Assembly (NCBI GenBank): GCA_022113835.1
Contig: JAILWY010000016.1
Span: forward strand, 2,173,501-2,237,500
Direction: 5' to 3'
DNA from: Atopsyche davidsoni
Lineage: Eukaryota > Arthropoda > Insecta > Trichoptera > Hydrobiosidae
Length of the DNA stretch: 64,000 nucleotides
Shown: positions 11,701 to 23,000 of the stretch, one piece after another
How positions within the stretch are numbered: the stretch's first letter is position 1
Layout of the letters: each line of letters starts with the position of its first letter
Notes under the pieces: generated by a model
What the model was told of the DNA's origin: nothing
Seen by the model: the letters and a program-made list of their open reading frames with translations, nothing else
Database searches by the model: none
Translations under genes and position numbers: made by a program

Positions 11701-14700
11701 CAATTCAAAAGTTTTGCAGAATTGAAAATAAAATTCACGGTTTGGAATCCTGTTAAGCATTAATTAATAAAACGCCAAATATATGAAAGCTTGATTAAAA
11801 CAAACATTGTTTATGAACCATTAACACATGAAAACTAATAGCATTTACAATTTGTCAATATATGATTAATTAGAGAAACAATATTTTATGCAACGAATAT
11901 GAAGCATTATTTTTCAATCTAATTACATTCCGATCTCGGCTGTAAGCATTTTAATTAAAATCATTTGAATACAATCGCAGTTTAATTGCTAATCAAAGTT
12001 CACATTTTTCAATATTCAGAATTGATTTGCCGGTGGAATGAAAAATGAACGGCCGTGATATTGAAGCTAAAGTGAATGCAGCAATTTTTTTATTTCATCT
12101 AAACTGGTTACAAGGTCCTGCAGCATGACCTTGTAATGATCACACTAACGGTACCCAGCCCGTCCGCTAGAATTTACTGTTTAAGTGACACATTACAGTA
12201 TTTATGTCCGACGAGTCTATATGTAATAAGATAATAGCTAGAAGATTCATTGCGAGGTAGGAATAATTTCAACAAATTTGAAGTAAAGAGGATTGTGTTT
12301 AAATTTAATAAGTATTATTATTATTGACTTTTTGCACAGTTTAAGGTACTCGTAATTTTTAAACTGATTTAAAATAAATATTTGTTTGAATTGAGTTTGT
12401 ATTTGTAATATTTTTAAATAAATAAAATTATATGTAATATATTTTTAATATATAACTTTAAAAATGAGATACAACAACTTAAGCGGTCTTGAGAAGAATT
12501 TGATTAGCCAGAAAAAAAAAAAAATAATTTTGATATAAATGCAAGGGGGGAAGATTTTTGAGTGGTTGAAAAGTATGTAAAGATTGCGAAGGTGATGATG
12601 ATGATGTATAAAAAATGCGATGTAAGTATCTATGTTTATAAACAACCTCACTCTTGTGAGGAACTATCAACCAGTAATTGTGAATAACTGATATGATTTT
12701 GAGCAATGAGTTATTAATGACTTATTATATAGTTTTTCTAGTTCTAAGTAGTCTGATCACTTGATAGCATCTAAAAGGAAATAATTAATATGTACTAATA
12801 AATATGGGGAAAAACATTAATAAATAACTAGGCTAATGTAAATAAGTGATAATCTACAAATAGTGAGACGTTCAAAGGTCATTTCATTATTTCGAAATAA
12901 GGTAATGACCTTTTTTTACATCCTGTTTCAAAAATCATAATTTCATTAGAAAAGTTAACGGGACATTTTTGGAGCAAAAGAAAATGTTGTAATTGTTTTT
13001 TCTAAAGAGGTTTTTAGAAATTTATTTTACTTAAGACTTTTAGGCACACAATTAAAAATGCTTTTTTTTTTAAAACAAAAAGTGTTTCTTTAAGGAATCT
13101 GTTTGAGCCCATTTTTAGAGCTTAAAGGCAGAAGATTATTGTTTCAATTTTCATTTGATTCCTAAAATCCATAAATCGTTTTTACATTTAATAAGAATAA
13201 CAATTTTAAAAGTTATAAAATATATTAAGAAAAACTATCAAACCAATATTTTTGTGATCCAACATCGTTTTAGGGGATACCACGAATTTTGAAACGCTGT
13301 GTAGATATGGATAAACAAATAAAATTGTAATTAAATGATAATAAATTGTCCATTTTATCATTTAGTAGCAGTGCAAGTGCTGACTTTATTTCAAACGAAT
13401 GACAAACTAAAATGTGTGAGGTCGTTCGCCTCCGCAATGTCGATGGCCAAAGTCTTCACGAGTGCAATGTGTATAGTAAATCACAGGCGACAAAGGAAAA
13501 TAACACCAGCCAACATATGTGATATATCACAACCAGCATATTTATATATTCTACATCAACTATAAATAAGTATAAAAAAAATTACAAAATTCTACAAAAT
13601 AAATTAAGAAAATCATTTTTTCTTTTCATTTCCTTGTGTTTTTGATAGCAGACTGTTAAAGTATTGTTATTTGGTAGATTCAGAGTATAAAGTTGTGATC
13701 AAAATTTAGAGACATTATCACAACTTAAATTTAATGCAAATCTTATTGAAAAACATGGTATTTGCTATGTTTTGTAACTGCGTATGAACTCATCGCAAGG
13801 TTCATTGGACAGAGTCTAACTTCATAGGCAGTTGTTATTAGAGCTCTGGGATTTCCAATGTCAATTAGGAATGAAGAATCTCGGTTTATCGAGAAGGCTG
13901 ATGGCCTACCATCGCATCTGGTTGCAGAGAGCATAACAAGTACCCCGAGAATAAAAAGTAAATTCCATTTGTCTCTTAGCTCAGAGATTTCCATAGGAGT
14001 TAAGTCTAGATAATCTATATTGATACGCTGAAGTAAAACAGCGCTACTATAGATACTCGATCTTGGAATTGTAAATTCTTTCTATTCTCGACTTGGTTTT
14101 TCCTTGAGATGTTTTATTATATTTTAACACAGACAAAAATAATTGCTTTATAACTACTGTGCAATTAACTTAACTATATTCACGTCCGAAGAATATTATA
14201 AAAAGCCTAGGACAAAGGTGAATCGTACAAATGATAAAATATATATAATAAATACACACAAATGGTATTGCATTCAGTCATGGATGATTGGATATAATAT
14301 AAAGTAATTTGAAATAATCGCTGAACGGTTTATGGAAAACAATAATAGTAAGTTAAATACAGTGCTACATAAAAATGGTGTCAAATTTAGATGAGATTTC
14401 TAACTAATACATACCTAGGTGAAAATATTTAATAAATGTGCTGATAAAGTGATATTCTAGATAAACAAATACATTCAATGTAGGTATAATAAGTCCATAC
14501 CCTTCGGAATTGATCCTGATACAAAACGGGAGCAGAAAAAGTACAAAAATAGGTCAGTTGTATAAATTTTAAGCAAATAACAGACGATTATACAATCGAC
14601 GTATGAAAGACGGGTGGATTATATTTTTAACCAGCCTCGGTCGTATCGATGTATCAATAGTGGATACATAAAACATGCATGCGCACATATGTACGCAAAT

Positions 14701-17700
14701 GATGCGAGTCAGAATATTACTGTATACAATGTATTGAAGTTTCGATAGTGGATACATAAAACATGTTTGCTTATATATAATATTTAGAACAGATTATTAA
14801 ACATAAACAAAATCAACAGTGACGGCACAATAATGTTTATATAATATGCGGAAAATACTAATTAATAACTTGTATAAATTTTTTTTTTTAATTCACAGAG
14901 GTTAGTAATAGATTTCAATTTAGAAACTGTTTGGTTTTGTAATCTAAATATAAGAATGAATAGGCATTAAAAGCAATTTTGGTAATAGAAAATGTACATT
15001 TTTATTAAGCTGTTTAAAGTTACACGTCTTTCAGCCAATGAGAGGCGAATGTAGCCGACACCTACGCAAAATGAGTTTTTAACAAAGAAGTGTTTTCACA
15101 GCGGCAGCACAAATTTAAAGACGATTCTAAGTGTAATATTTCAATGCCTCTGATATTCTTCAATACTGCTTGGAAAAGTGAAAGGCATATACGAGATTCA
15201 AAGAAATTCATTTCATCACATTGCATTAGAACAAGTAATTTTATACACATATTAAATAAGCACAGTTACTTTAGTTACATACAATATGCTGATACATAAT
15301 ACCTAATCGAGAATTGCAAAGCTATCCAATATTGTGAAAATATCTTACTGCGTAAATTGATAACAGTCGGACACCAACGTACCAATTCTGGAGATCCTGT
15401 CGTAAAATCACATTGAATTAACAATAATTCGGACAAGAGCACAGAAACATAAATATATTTATTTCAACAAATTTAAAAGGCTAATTTACATATCTATTAC
15501 TGGAGCATTACGGAGTTCTGTTGGTATCAAATACAATAATATTTCAAGGTCTTCTTTGAGACACCAATTGAACATGAAATGATTTGTGTTTGATTGTCGT
15601 TTTGAGAGCATTTAGTCACACTTTAAGAATTTCCATAAAAATTAGGTTTTCATTTGCTAATGAGCGAACATTAGTATCTTATTACTATTGTCTTTCGAAA
15701 TAATCTAAAAAAATAAACTTTTTAAATAGTAAAAATGTTGTAACCTTCAAAACGTCAAAAAATATAATTTACTTTCTTTCATTTACGATAACAATTATTA
15801 CTACCCATAATACAACCAACGAAGATGCAAAATATATGGTTAATGTTGATTATCTGAGATGTTAAATTAATTTTAATTAATAATTAAAAATATGTTACTA
15901 CTTTGATCCAATGTAAAATAAACATTGACATTTTATATATTTTTTTATTAACTATTGAGATGTTAAAACACACGGCACTTAATAAACGAAATAGTCAAAA
16001 AAGAGAGTTATAATACTATCAATATTTTTGACGGAGAGTTCTTGGTGGAATTCCATTTTAATATTTTAATTTTTGTTGGCGACTGGTTTGATAATGCCAA
16101 TATGAAAGGTTGGCGAAACCGGTCTCCAATAAAAATTAACAAGTGGAAAAATCACTCAAGTGTTTTATTTAAAATATCTAAATATAAAGCACAAATTTTT
16201 TTTTGCCCGTAACTAAACAAGTAAAGAGAATTTTATCAGTCGATGTATTCCAAATTCAAAAAATGATTTTTAAATTTGGAACGCATTGATCTTTCAGTTC
16301 TTTTTTCAAATTTCCAATTTAGATTTGGTCTTCTGGGTTAATGAATGAATAAAATTGCATTCAGTTTAGTGAAATGATTAATAATTTTGAGAGTGTCCTA
16401 GTTCTACGTATCAAAAAAAAATAAAGCAATCACAGTTCCAAAATGCAAGCATTTGCATATATTTTAAATTAAATATTTTTAGGATTTTTTCACATGTTTT
16501 ATTTTATTGGTTATTGGGTTCGCCAAAAATAATTCTTATCACATTTAATTTTAATATGCAAGGCAAGACAAAATTTAAGTGGAAAGCTTTATATGTTGTA
16601 TTATTTTTTAAGTAACCTGACTTATTCGTATTAAAATTTCTAGTTGGCGATGATTTGACCCAATTATTATATACGAGTAAAATTCTACGTTGTAATTTAT
16701 TAAAAATGAGAAATGTAGCCTTTTAGAGTGTTTCATTGATAAAATATGACAAAACTGATAAAACAAAAAATTTAGATACATCATAAACTTTTTAAATGAT
16801 TAATCAGTTTATTGCGTTTGACGTGTAAACACTGTCAATTTATTAAATAACAATAACTTTTAAACAGTTTACGGTAAATATTAACAGCAGTATTTATCCC
16901 GCTTTGGTTTGTATACTCGCCTTTGCTTAATTTAACGCCTTTCATAAAAGATTTGTAAATTAAACTCTGTATTTGACTAGTAAAAGTGTGTTTATTTTTT
17001 ATCAACATTGACTCGAGCGTTTACAATAATAGTTAAGTATCACAGGACGTAGTCTTTAGTTTAATATTAAAAATGTGTAGACAAATAATTGTATATAACT
17101 ACGTACATCCTATCCTTTCAATTCTAAGCGATAGAAAATTATCACCACATGTTTTGTAAGTAATAAGAAATGAAATCTTTTCATTTATATTGTAATGCTG
17201 TAGTAGAGGTCACATGTTGGCACATTTCAATGTGTTGTGACACTTATCGGCTAATGCTTAGGTTTCTATTTATTTATGCAAATTTATTACACGAATGTCC
17301 ATGAAACAAACGTATAACTGCCGCATTGGTCAAAGTAAAAACACATTTTAATATATAGATGAAAAAATAAAAACGTAACAGATATCATACTCTGTAGTTA
17401 AATAGGCCCTGAGAGCTATTAATAAATCATACGGGATAACGAAGCATGCTTTAAATTAGGTTATAAAACACAATTGTAGCTAAAGTTAGATGTTGAAAAT
17501 TGACCATCTGTAAATGTAGTTTTTTTTAAGAATTGAAAGTAGACTGAGTAACGTGTACACTCGGATAAAAAACAAACATTTTACAATCACCAATGCGTAC
17601 GAAAGAAAACCTTCAAGTCGGTTACAATATCAGTGACAGCTGCGAAATGCACCATTGAAGATCAAATTTCTGCGCAGTTTGATTGAATATTAAATAAAAA

Positions 17701-17888
17701 AAACAATCAATGAATCCAATCGAGTTCCGTAAATATATTGAAAACAATAAAAAAAAAAAAAATGAAAACTAACCTGAAATGACTTTTGTGACCATTCCCA
17801 CTACGGCGATGGTGAAGTAGCTGGCGCAGCTCCACAGCTTCCCGGATCTTCGCAGTTTGGGGATGATCCAGTCGATATCGTAGCCCAT
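8628..17888 (-). CDS. TAZ: Tafazzin (cardiolipin transacylase), five exons
   Basis: Tafazzin is a CoA-independent phospholipid-lysophospholipid transacylase of the mitochondrial membranes that remodels cardiolipin acyl chains. The coding exons are 17888-17774, 11593-11468, 10882-10734, 9838-9564 and 8766-8628. All introns are GT-AG and the phases agree, giving 267 residues (human 262-292). A hydrophobic N-terminal segment spans about residues 18-37 ([20 protein letters not shown]). The acyltransferase HX4D motif is HHSCFD at 70-75, followed by the family segment DPGIWG. The second signature, FPEGK, is at 149-153, followed by [17 protein letters not shown]. The ATG at 17888 is the only in-frame ATG upstream of conserved sequence; the frame stays open above it but starts only at a GTG. 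Intron 1 is 6.2 kb and contains a small unrelated ORF. No key residue is missing. Confidence 0.96.
9564..9838 (-). CDS. TAZ: Tafazzin exon 4 (FPEGK motif)
   Basis: This exon encodes residues 131-221: [45 protein letters not shown] and the [13 protein letters not shown] segment. The acceptor is ATTCCAG. The donor is GTGAGT, which leaves two bases (AA) of Lys222. Confidence 0.95.
10734..10882 (-). CDS. TAZ: Tafazzin exon 3
   Basis: This exon encodes residues 81-130, including [18 protein letters not shown] and [15 protein letters not shown], both strongly like animal tafazzins. The acceptor is TTTCAG and the donor GTACTG. It ends on a codon boundary after Gln130. This frame has no ATG near its start, so it is easily missed by a simple ORF scan. 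Confidence 0.93.
11468..11593 (-). CDS. TAZ: Tafazzin exon 2 (HX4D catalytic motif)
   Basis: This exon encodes residues 39-81, including [19 protein letters not shown] with catalytic His70 and Asp75. The acceptor is TTTTCAG and the donor GTAAGA. It ends one base into the codon for Gly81. Confidence 0.94.
12874..12913. repeat. 40-bp near-palindrome
   Basis: Two 20-base arms match at 17 of 20 positions with no spacer, centred on TTTCGAAA. It could form a hairpin in the tafazzin pre-mRNA. No function is evident. Confidence 0.6.
13743..13994 (-). CDS. Candidate small secreted protein nested in tafazzin intron 1
   Basis: This is an 83-codon ORF starting with ATG at 13994. Residues 9-24 form a typical signal-peptide core ([16 protein letters not shown]), with likely cleavage near TRC|DG. 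The rest ([17 protein letters not shown] and so on) matches no family I recognise. A plausible donor (G|GTAGGC) sits right after the signal peptide, so the signal exon could be spliced to something further downstream on the minus strand. It lies in the same orientation as tafazzin. In DNA this AT-rich an 83-codon ORF can arise by chance. The signal-peptide pattern is the only positive evidence. Confidence 0.3.
   Translation of the reverse strand: MEISELRDKWNLLFILGVLVMLSATRCDGRPSAFSINRDSSFLIDIGNPRALITTAYEVRLCPMNLAMSSYAVTKHSKYHVFQ
16018..16160 (+). repeat. Fold-back/ribozyme-like repeat, copy at 16 kb
   Basis: It starts with the family head phrase (caatatttttgacggagag, a variant of the form shared by other copies). 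About 60 bases later comes a plus-strand motif at 16086-16128: TTTGATAATG, a hairpin GCCAA...TTGGC, then CGAAACCGGTC, and a tail with AATAAAAATT. See the copies at 38.8-40.2, 56.3 and 63.6 kb. Confidence 0.7.
17774..17888 (-). CDS. TAZ: Tafazzin exon 1
   Basis: This exon encodes residues 1-38 plus the first base of codon 39: the N-terminal basic segment (PKLRRSGK) and the membrane-associating hydrophobic stretch. The donor is GTTAGT at 17773. Together with the next exon it gives VISEWLNKT, which matches the family pattern at this junction. Confidence 0.9.
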
Positions 17889-18200
17889 TTTTCGGAGCAC
17901 GTTTTCTGTTACAAAATCACAAACATTTCTGGCGCCTGACACTGGCGGCCAGCGTGGACGGAGACGGAGACGGCGCCGGACTCTGCGCTCCCATGCCAGC
18001 CCGCCGGCACTCGCTGTGGCGGATTGCACTCACACCAGTGTTATTATGTAAATTTTATATATATTTAAATAGTTATTATGTAAACTCGCAAGTCGGTGGC
18101 CGTCGGTCAGGCGACCAGTGCTGAGCGAGCCCGCCGCGAGACTGACACTCCGACTGCGTATTTGCGGACCGAACCGAAGTGCTTATCGCAGGTTATTTGA
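17889..18200 (-). promoter_or_regulatory. GC-rich tafazzin 5' region (5' UTR/promoter)
   Basis: This is a CpG-rich stretch, clear against AT-rich surroundings, immediately 5' of the tafazzin start. A good donor (GTGAGT at about 18032) and an acceptor-like site (GTAACAG at about 17910) could remove a short 5' UTR intron. The open frame here is Arg-rich but starts with GTG, so I do not count it as coding. Confidence 0.5.
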
Positions 18201-18620
18201 CAACCACACGGGATAATCGACGGAATATCCAATATCGTCTCCACCTCATTGCAGTCCTCCAAATTAAAAATTAAAAACTACAACCTAAATTAAGTACATA
18301 CTTAACTATCCAACATATTTAAAAAAAAAAAAAAAAAAAAACCCAAGGCGTAGACGTCAAAATACCCGCTTGCTTTCAAATATTATAACAAGGTCTTTAT
18401 CGGACGAATTTTTCACAAGATAATAAACAATGATTATTTTATTTTTATCAGTCAATAAAACATAGATATGATATCAATAATTTATATCCGAAGACGTCAT
18501 AAGCATCCGATGCACTCAACTACGCAGGGAGTTCAAGGTCACGAAACAACGGTCAACTGTCAAATAAGTTGGAGTTACCTGGTCATCTTCACATTGATTT
18601 TACCCATTTGTTATTAAATC
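18201..18620. other. Intergenic DNA with poly(A) tract
   Basis: A run of more than 20 A bases near 18320-18341 may be the tail of an old retro-inserted sequence. I see nothing else beyond AT-rich DNA. Confidence 0.4.
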
Positions 18621-18624
18621 TTTA

Positions 18625-18775
18625 CTTATTTATTCGTCAAAGGGATTTTTCGCATATTTTCCCCTACGCATACTCAATAACGAAAATAAAGAAACCCGTG
18701 TACGATACCACCTAAGCCACATCTCGTAAGCCCCACAATCTGCGTCAGGATCAGAGGGTAATCATATGAATTTAG
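18625..18775. repeat. Dispersed repeat family R2, partial copy
   Basis: It shares with the next feature the phrases ataacgaaaa, gtacgctaccacctaagcca (here with one change) and gtaagccccacaa. It is a single arm of the palindromic MITE at 18962-19348. Confidence 0.6.
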
Positions 18776-18961
18776 ACATTCAGCAACTGGGAATCAGTTA
18801 ATAAAATTATTATCGGAACATACTACTTATAAGTCATAGAACGTGAAACTATATAGGTATATATAATATCTACATGAACTAGGATTTTTAAAGTCTACTG
18901 ACCGCACTTGTGGTTAGATCGATATCACATTACATATCTTCGTCCAATTTATTAGTACCTC

Positions 18962-19348
18962 AAGGGTATTTTTACACACATTGCATACACAAACTTGATA
19001 ACGAAAACAGGGAAACCCATGTACGCTACCACCTAAGCCACACAACTTGAGCCAGAGGACAGACATACACCGTACTGTAAGCATAGCCCTAACAATTATT
19101 GTAAATTAACATAACAAAAAAAGTATTTTGTAATTTTATTTTTATTTTATTTTTTCACACTGATTTTCGCAAGCTATTTTTATTTTTTAATTTATTTTAT
19201 GTTAATTATAAATAGTTGCTAAGGCTATGCTTACAGTACGGTGTGTGGTTGTCCCTTGGCCTTAGCGCAGGTCGCGGAGCTTCCAAGATGTGGCTTCCCT
19301 GTTTTCGTTATTGAGCTTGTGCAGGGAAAAATATGTGTAAAAAACGTT
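18962..19348. repeat. Palindromic MITE (family R2), near-complete
   Basis: Left arm about 18965-19112 and right arm about 19197-19345 are inverted copies. Both contain the tract accgtactgtaagcatagcc and the outer phrase ataacgaaaacaggg, and the ends read TTTTTACACA. The right arm lacks the gtacgctaccacct segment. No coding sequence. Other arms of the family lie at 18.6, 21.4, 22.9, 25.7, 41.5, 47.2 and 48.4 kb. Confidence 0.75.
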
Positions 19349-20580
19349 GAAGAATAAGTTAAATTAATATGTTAGGACTTAATAATGATTATTTTAAGTA
19401 TTTGTGACATATATTAGAAGTAGTGTGGTCTTGCGGATGTATTGCACTGTGCGCGGCCGGACGCCTCGCCGTGCATTCAATAACAAGTTTACATTGCAGT
19501 TGCGAAAGGTGTATGCGGAATTTGATAAACTTTCTATCAAGTTTTTATTAATTTTTATCACAATTATTCGGAGACCCCGTTTCTGTGAATGTCTGTGCAA
19601 TTGTGACACTAATTTCATAATAATGACGCCGAGTTGAATTGTAAACTTCTAGCAACATCTGCTCAGAATGGTGTCAGGTCAATAAATCTGCAATAATAAA
19701 AAAAAAAAACGCAATGCGAGCGGATCACTTAGCGGTGTGAAGAATTGACGATTAACATTTATATAAAATAATTAAATTATACGATTTATTAATTGGTGAC
19801 TATCGATTTTCATTTTGCTTAAGTTCAGGAAGACTTAATCTAAAACTCATATTAAATTTTGGCAAATAGCAAATCGACGACACTCACATTTGTCAGTTAA
19901 ACCACACGCAATTAGCCGGTAAAACGACGCTAAATACGATATATGTAACAGCTTTCTAATCACTGCTTAATTTAATCGGTTTTTCAGAATTTCAGTGTAA
20001 GGCGGTTAGTTATTAGCACAGTAGTCTAAGTGATCAAATGTAAGGATGCGTTTTCCAAGTTTGGTATTTGTGTACATTAGAAATTCAATCAGAGTGAGTG
20101 ATTTAACACGTCATTATATAATTCTCCGTACATCGATGCTCGATCATAATGCCTTAAAAGTTCAGAGGCGGAAATAAGACTCTCATCAGTTACGCGTACT
20201 GTGGAAAAAGGTTAGATGGTGTAACATTTGGAGGGATGCTTCTAACTTGGATAGTATTGCTCTGCATTTGCTTTGAATTGGAAATGGTAGCATAGAAACC
20301 TCGGATGAGTCGGACCTCACCCTTTATCGTTATTCGAAGATCCTGAGTGAGGGCCTTCTCATATAGTCATCATCATCCGAAATTTCTAATGTCATTAATT
20401 CATACTTTCCATATACACTCCCTGATTGATCGCGTTGATCGTTTTTATGACTCATGCCATAAAATCGAAACGCTATTAAGTATTAACGATGGAAATTTTT
20501 TCTTACCCATTAAAATTATGACAAATCTTTTTCTTCTTCGGGTGCCTCTCATCAGAAAAGATTGCCGATTATCACACTGG
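19349..20580. other. Gene-free stretch
   Basis: Contains ORFs of up to 90 codons on both strands but none with recognisable protein features. No RNA gene or TIR pair seen. Confidence 0.5.
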
Positions 20581-20586
20581 CCATGT

Positions 20587-20925
20587 ACTTATGCTGAGCT
20601 AGTGTTCATGGGAGAATAGTGTAGTTTTCGGTTGCTTTTACACCGCAGTTTTATATTGGAAGGAAAAGTTTGCGTATTGCTGCTGCCCAATAGCATTATT
20701 ATATAATATTTTCCTTACAAAGCTCTGGCGTTTAGATCTAATACTACTTCTGCAGAAGGCTCCAGAAACAATGGCAGGAACCTACTAATTCGACAAGGTA
20801 TTTCCAGAGCACTTCACTCAGAATCATTCCAAGTCCACTACTCCATTACCGATCCTTTACACACGCTCAGGGTACAGAATGGCAGCCATGCACAAGCAAC
20901 AGAATGGGAAGAGCGGGGAGGCTGT
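20587..20925 (+). repeat. Dispersed repeat family R1
   Basis: An element of about 340 bp recognised by shared phrases: gctgagctagtgttcatgg, attgctgctgcccaatagc, ttagatctaatactacttct, ccattaccgatcctttacac and a GC-rich end near agaatgggaagagcgg. Eight copies lie in the window on both strands. No TIR or ORF was seen, so it may be a SINE or a truncated LINE end. Confidence 0.7.
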
Positions 20926-21399
20926 TTTAATTTTGTTATGCATTCACATTCGATCCTGATATCGATGGCAAAAATCACTCGATCAAATGTTTCTAAATAA
21001 ATCGGATAACAAAAAAATAATCGATTATACCCGTTAATCGATTGTACACATCACTAGTGAGGATTATACCAAAAGTTCACACCAGAGGAGAGATGTTCAC
21101 ACTCGGGTGTGTAGATAGATTGGATGGCCATATGGCAATTTTCCGCCCAGCAGTTTTCAAGGCTTGTGCAAACAGTGTTTCGGTGTTTCATGCTCCGGCA
21201 TTGTGACAGTTCCTAGTCATTATTTAATTTATTGTCACGATGGTTTAACATTAAAGTAATGGCCTTATAGAGGTTAAAGATATTATACGTTTGCTGGATC
21301 AGATATGCAGGCTTGCTTGCATAATTGTCATCTTCATCGTATATGAAACAAAACAATTATTTCGACTGCGTTGACGAAAAGTATTCATTGCATGAGTAT

Positions 21400-21500
21400 C
21401 CATGGGGCTTACAACGTGTGGCTTAGGTGGTAATGCACGTGGGTTTCTCTATTTTCACTATGGAGTTTGTATAGAGAAAATATGTGTAAAAAAACTTATG
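21400..21500 (-). repeat. Repeat family R2, single arm
   Basis: Reverse-oriented arm with gtgtggcttaggtggtaatg and aaatatgtgtaaaaaaac, matching the MITE at 18962-19348. Confidence 0.6.
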
Positions 21501-22119
21501 AATTAGATATTAAATATCTAGCCACAAGTGTAGTCTGTAGGTTTTAAAAAATTACAGTAATACACAGTTAATGTATAAATACATTAGATTTCCAATAACA
21601 ATTTTATTAACTGATGTCTGAATGAATAATTTAGATAAAAAAATTCATAATGCCTGTTTCGTCTGAGAAGCACTGGATATTGAATGGTTTTGATACTTCA
21701 TATGCGTAGACAATTATTATTTGATAATTTATTTTAATTTATATCATATTTTCACAGTTAAAACAAACATTACTGACATATTTTTTAAAAAAAAATTTTT
21801 TATCCCTTATAAAGTTGTTTTAGTTATAACTAAGTATTTACAAAATCGTGGTAGGTTTAATCAGCTACAGAGGTAAAAGCCGTGATGCAACGCTGCTTCT
21901 TCTTAAGGAAAGAAGTTGCTTCTTGTTAAACTAGTTTTCCAATAGCAAGGAGCAGGAAATTACGCCACGCATTTTTTATAAGTTAGCGTTGCGTGCACAA
22001 AACTGTTTAATGATGCAGAAATAAATTAAGCCTCTTTGGAATTGAACCTTAAAACGGAACCTTAAAGTAAGCAGCAAAATTAAAATACAATTTAAACGCT
22101 TTTCTATATTGGTCTAAGC

Positions 22120-22295
22120 CAGTGTATTTCAACCTTTTTGAGTACGCGACCCCTTTGTAGGTTAAAAAAATCTGGCGACCTCCTAAGCTTGGGGCCTTAC
22201 TAAAACTATGTCAGTGATTTTAAAAACTAAATATAAACACTTGTAAGGCATCGTGACCCCCCTGGAAGTCGCGACCCACAGGTTGAAAAACACTG
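22120..22295. mobile_element. hAT-type MITE, 176 bp
   Basis: Imperfect terminal inverted repeats begin CAGTGTATTTCAACC and end GGTTGAAAAACACTG, with GCGACCC motifs inside. It is flanked by an 8-bp near-identical duplication (GTCTAAGC / TTCTAAGC), as expected for hAT transposition. There is no coding content, so it must have moved using another element's transposase. A second copy is at 60712-60861. Confidence 0.88.
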
Positions 22296-22917
22296 TTCTA
22301 AGCTATTCTTATATTGTTTATCGCCTTTGTGGTTTTGGTGCCTTTTGATGTCGGTTTCTGGTGCAGGTGCATCGTTTCTTAGACTTTAGTTATTAAAGTT
22401 ATTTTTTGTCTTTAATGCACCAAGCGTCCCTTGAATAATTTTTGTAAATGTAAAACTGTAGTAATATTTTTTTTACTGTGCAGTATCTTTTTAAATCGAA
22501 GCACTGAAAATATATTTATACACTTTAAAAATGATTTTATTACTTTTGTGGTTAGACTGATACAATCATGAAGCAATTGATAATAATTTTAATTGTTTTT
22601 TTTACTAAATATATACACAATCCAAGTGATGTATAATATCATATAATAACAACTTCAATATCAATATAATTTTGTATTTGAATACATTAAACAAACTGCT
22701 GAATACATAAGTAGATGCAAACACTATAGTTAGATATTCAAATCGATATGGGTTAAATTATTAATAATGATATTGATTGATTTTGATTTGAATAATTCAT
22801 TCAGTGCATATATGTTTAAAGCGCAAAGATGAATAATGATCCACACGATCCAAAGATTAATAAAAATTAAATGTGAATTTGAATTTTATGTTAATTTATA
22901 ATAGTTACATGCTTTCA

Positions 22918-23000
22918 ATACAGTATGTGGTTATCATCTGATCCTGGAGCAGGTTGTGGGGCTTACAAGATGTGGCTTAGGTGGTAGCGCTCATGAATGT
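22918..23000 (-). repeat. Repeat family R2, single arm
   Basis: Reverse-oriented arm containing ggttgtggggcttacaagat and gtggcttaggtggtagcg, matching the MITE at 18962-19348. DNA on either side (22300-22917 and 23001-24207) is AT-rich with no recognisable gene. Confidence 0.6.

Larger units (their letters stand above)
11594..17773 (-). other. Tafazzin intron 1
   Basis: This is a 6.2-kb intron, AT-rich throughout. It contains a near-palindromic hairpin at 12874-12913, a small signal-peptide ORF at 13743-13994, and one fold-back ribozyme-like repeat at about 16018-16160. No other gene is visible. Confidence 0.85.

Noticed and set aside
17889..18029. Arg-rich N-terminal extension of tafazzin resembling a mitochondrial presequence
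   Set aside because: The frame is open but begins with GTG directly after a TGA, with no ATG before 17888. Tafazzins are not known to need a cleaved presequence.
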